Source: Bosea sp. 124 (lineage in GTDB: Bacteria; Pseudomonadota; Alphaproteobacteria; Rhizobiales; Beijerinckiaceae). From it: DNA of 64,000 bases. A program made the translations under genes and the position numbers. Under the pieces are notes generated by a model. That model was not told the origin of the DNA, did no database searches, and was given only the letters and a program-made list of their open reading frames with translations. The stretch is taken from positions 1,311,001 through 1,375,000 of the forward strand of contig NZ_PZZM01000001.1 in assembly GCF_003046175.1 (NCBI RefSeq), in the 5' to 3' direction. Shown here in pieces: positions 62,936-64,000 of this stretch; within the stretch, counting starts at the first letter, position 1; each line of letters begins with the position of its first letter.

Positions 62936-64000
62936 ATGACCGCCACCATGCTCGTCACGATGTGCGTGCTGTTCCTGTGCTCGGTGCCCGTGGCGATCGC
63001 GGTCGGCCTGGCAGCGGTTGCAGGCCTCGGCCTGTTCACCTCGCTGCCTCTCGTGCTGGTCGCGCAGCAGGCCTTCGCCTCGCTCGACAAGTTCCCGCTG
63101 GCGGCCGTGCCGTTCTTCATTCTCGCCGGCAATCTGATGGGCGAGGGCGGGATTTCGCGCCGCCTGGTCGATTTCGCCAAGAGCCTGGTCGGCGGCGTCC
63201 AGGGCGGGCTCGCCTGCACCTGCATCCTGACCTGCATGATCTTCGCCGCCGTCTCCGGTTCGAGTGTCGCGACGACCTTTGCCATCGGCGCGATCCTGAT
63301 CCCCGCCATGGTCAAGCATGGCTATCCCATCACTTTCGCTGCGTCCCTCCAAGCGAGCGCCGCCGAACTTGGGGTGATCATTCCGCCCTCGATCCCGATG
63401 ATCCTCTATGGCGTCGCAGCAGAGGTCTCGATCGGCGAGCTCTTCGTTGCGGGGTTCGGCCCCGGCCTGCTGATCGCTGCGGCGCTGATGCTGTCGGTCC
63501 TGGTCTGGTGTCGCCTGCGCGGCTACGGCAAGAACGACCGCGAGGGGCGGCTTTCGCCCTGGCCCGCGACGAAGGCGGCGGGCCTTGCCCTGATGATGCC
63601 GGTGATCATTCTGGGCGGCATCTATGGCGGCGTGTTCACGCCGACGGAGGCCTCGATCGTCGCGGTGTTCTACGCGCTGGTGGTCAGTTGCTTCATCTAT
63701 CGCGAACTCGATCTGACCGGCGTCGTCGCGATCCTGCGCAAATCGGTGGTGTCGTCCTCGGTGATCATGCTGATCATCGCGATGGCCGGGTTGTTCAGCT
63801 TCCTGCTGACGCGCGCCGGCGTGCCTGCCCAGATCGGCGCCTATATCACGGCGACCTTCGACAGTGGCTGGTCCTTCCTGCTTGCGGTCAACCTGTTTCT
63901 GTTCGTGATCGGCATGTTCATCGAGACATCGGCTGCGATCATCGTGCTGGCGCCGATCCTGGCTCCGGTCGCAGCGCGCTTCGGCATCGACCCGGTGCAT
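62936..64000 (+). CDS. TRAP transporter large permease (DctM), cut by window edge
   Basis: The frame from ATG 62936 stays open to the window end, 355 codons. NLMGEGGISRRLVDFAKSLV, VSGSSVATTFAIG and GVIIPPSIPMILYGVAAEVS match DctM. It completes the second TRAP operon. The final part lies beyond the window. Confidence 0.93.
   Translation, partial: MTATMLVTMCVLFLCSVPVAIAVGLAAVAGLGLFTSLPLVLVAQQAFASLDKFPLAAVPFFILAGNLMGEGGISRRLVDFAKSLVGGVQGGLACTCILTCMIFAAVSGSSVATTFAIGAILIPAMVKHGYPITFAASLQASAAELGVIIPPSIPMILYGVAAEVSIGELFVAGFGPGLLIAAALMLSVLVWCRLRGYGKNDREGRLSPWPATKAAGLALMMPVIILGGIYGGVFTPTEASIVAVFYALVVSCFIYRELDLTGVVAILRKSVVSSSVIMLIIAMAGLFSFLLTRAGVPAQIGAYITATFDSGWSFLLAVNLFLFVIGMFIETSAAIIVLAPILAPVAARFGIDPVH

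Noticed and set aside
62297..64000. Long minus-strand frame opposite the dctPQM genes
   Set aside because: Shadow of the TRAP genes; composition and lack of motifs show it is not a protein gene.
1..64000. CRISPR arrays, rRNA genes, complete insertion sequences, prophage structural genes
   Set aside because: No regularly spaced repeats, rRNA segments, intact transposase with terminal repeats, or phage head and tail genes were seen.

Overview
The window is GC-rich, gene-dense DNA that looks like an alphaproteobacterium of the order Hyphomicrobiales. A Bosea-like or Methylobacterium-like soil organism fits, but the genus is a guess. Supporting signs are the many solute-binding-protein transporters, a tungsten/molybdenum NAD-linked formate dehydrogenase with a fused NuoE-NuoF beta subunit, FixK/FNR-type boxes, and the codon bias.

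1-13.3 kb is a catabolic accessory cluster. It holds two MmgE/PrpD enzymes, two beta-hydroxyacid dehydrogenases, two SDR dehydrogenases, a carboxymuconolactone-decarboxylase-like protein, a lactonase-like metallohydrolase, a Bug-type binding protein, a TRAP transporter (DctP plus fused DctQM), and LysR and GntR regulators. The same 11-bp sequence lies in two of its divergent promoter regions. 13.3-21.8 kb carries phosphoglucomutase, the two-subunit formate dehydrogenase, a host-attachment-like protein, two small c-type cytochromes and a small secreted protein, with two FNR/FixK-like boxes. 22-27 kb is a cobalamin-riboswitch-led btuB-btuF-btuC-btuD operon. 27-32 kb is a marR-RND efflux operon, followed by a homocysteine S-methyltransferase family gene.

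33.7-54 kb behaves as a genomic island. A 91-bp perfect direct repeat, which includes the 5' half of tRNA-Arg(CCG), lies at about 33.7 kb and again at the intact tRNA at 53.9 kb, 20,204 bp apart. An att-like scar at 40.1 kb splits the island into two modules. The left module has paired LysR genes and a peptide-type ABC importer lacking an ATPase, followed by a serine hydrolase. The right module has htpG, a GIY-YIG-like protein, a DnaQ-like exonuclease, an AT-rich Nmad3-Nmad2 pair, a tyrosine recombinase, an unknown Cys-cluster protein beside repeat-rich non-coding DNA, a MetX-like hydrolase, and a convergent restriction-modification pair. The Nmad pair with its DNA-processing neighbours is the best candidate for a little-described system.

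54-64 kb returns to chromosomal-type DNA: two TRAP transporter operons, one with an HD-domain protein and one with an enolase-superfamily enzyme, each next to a LysR gene. The two control regions share a near-identical palindrome. Genes run off both window edges: an MmgE/PrpD gene on the left and a dctM gene on the right.
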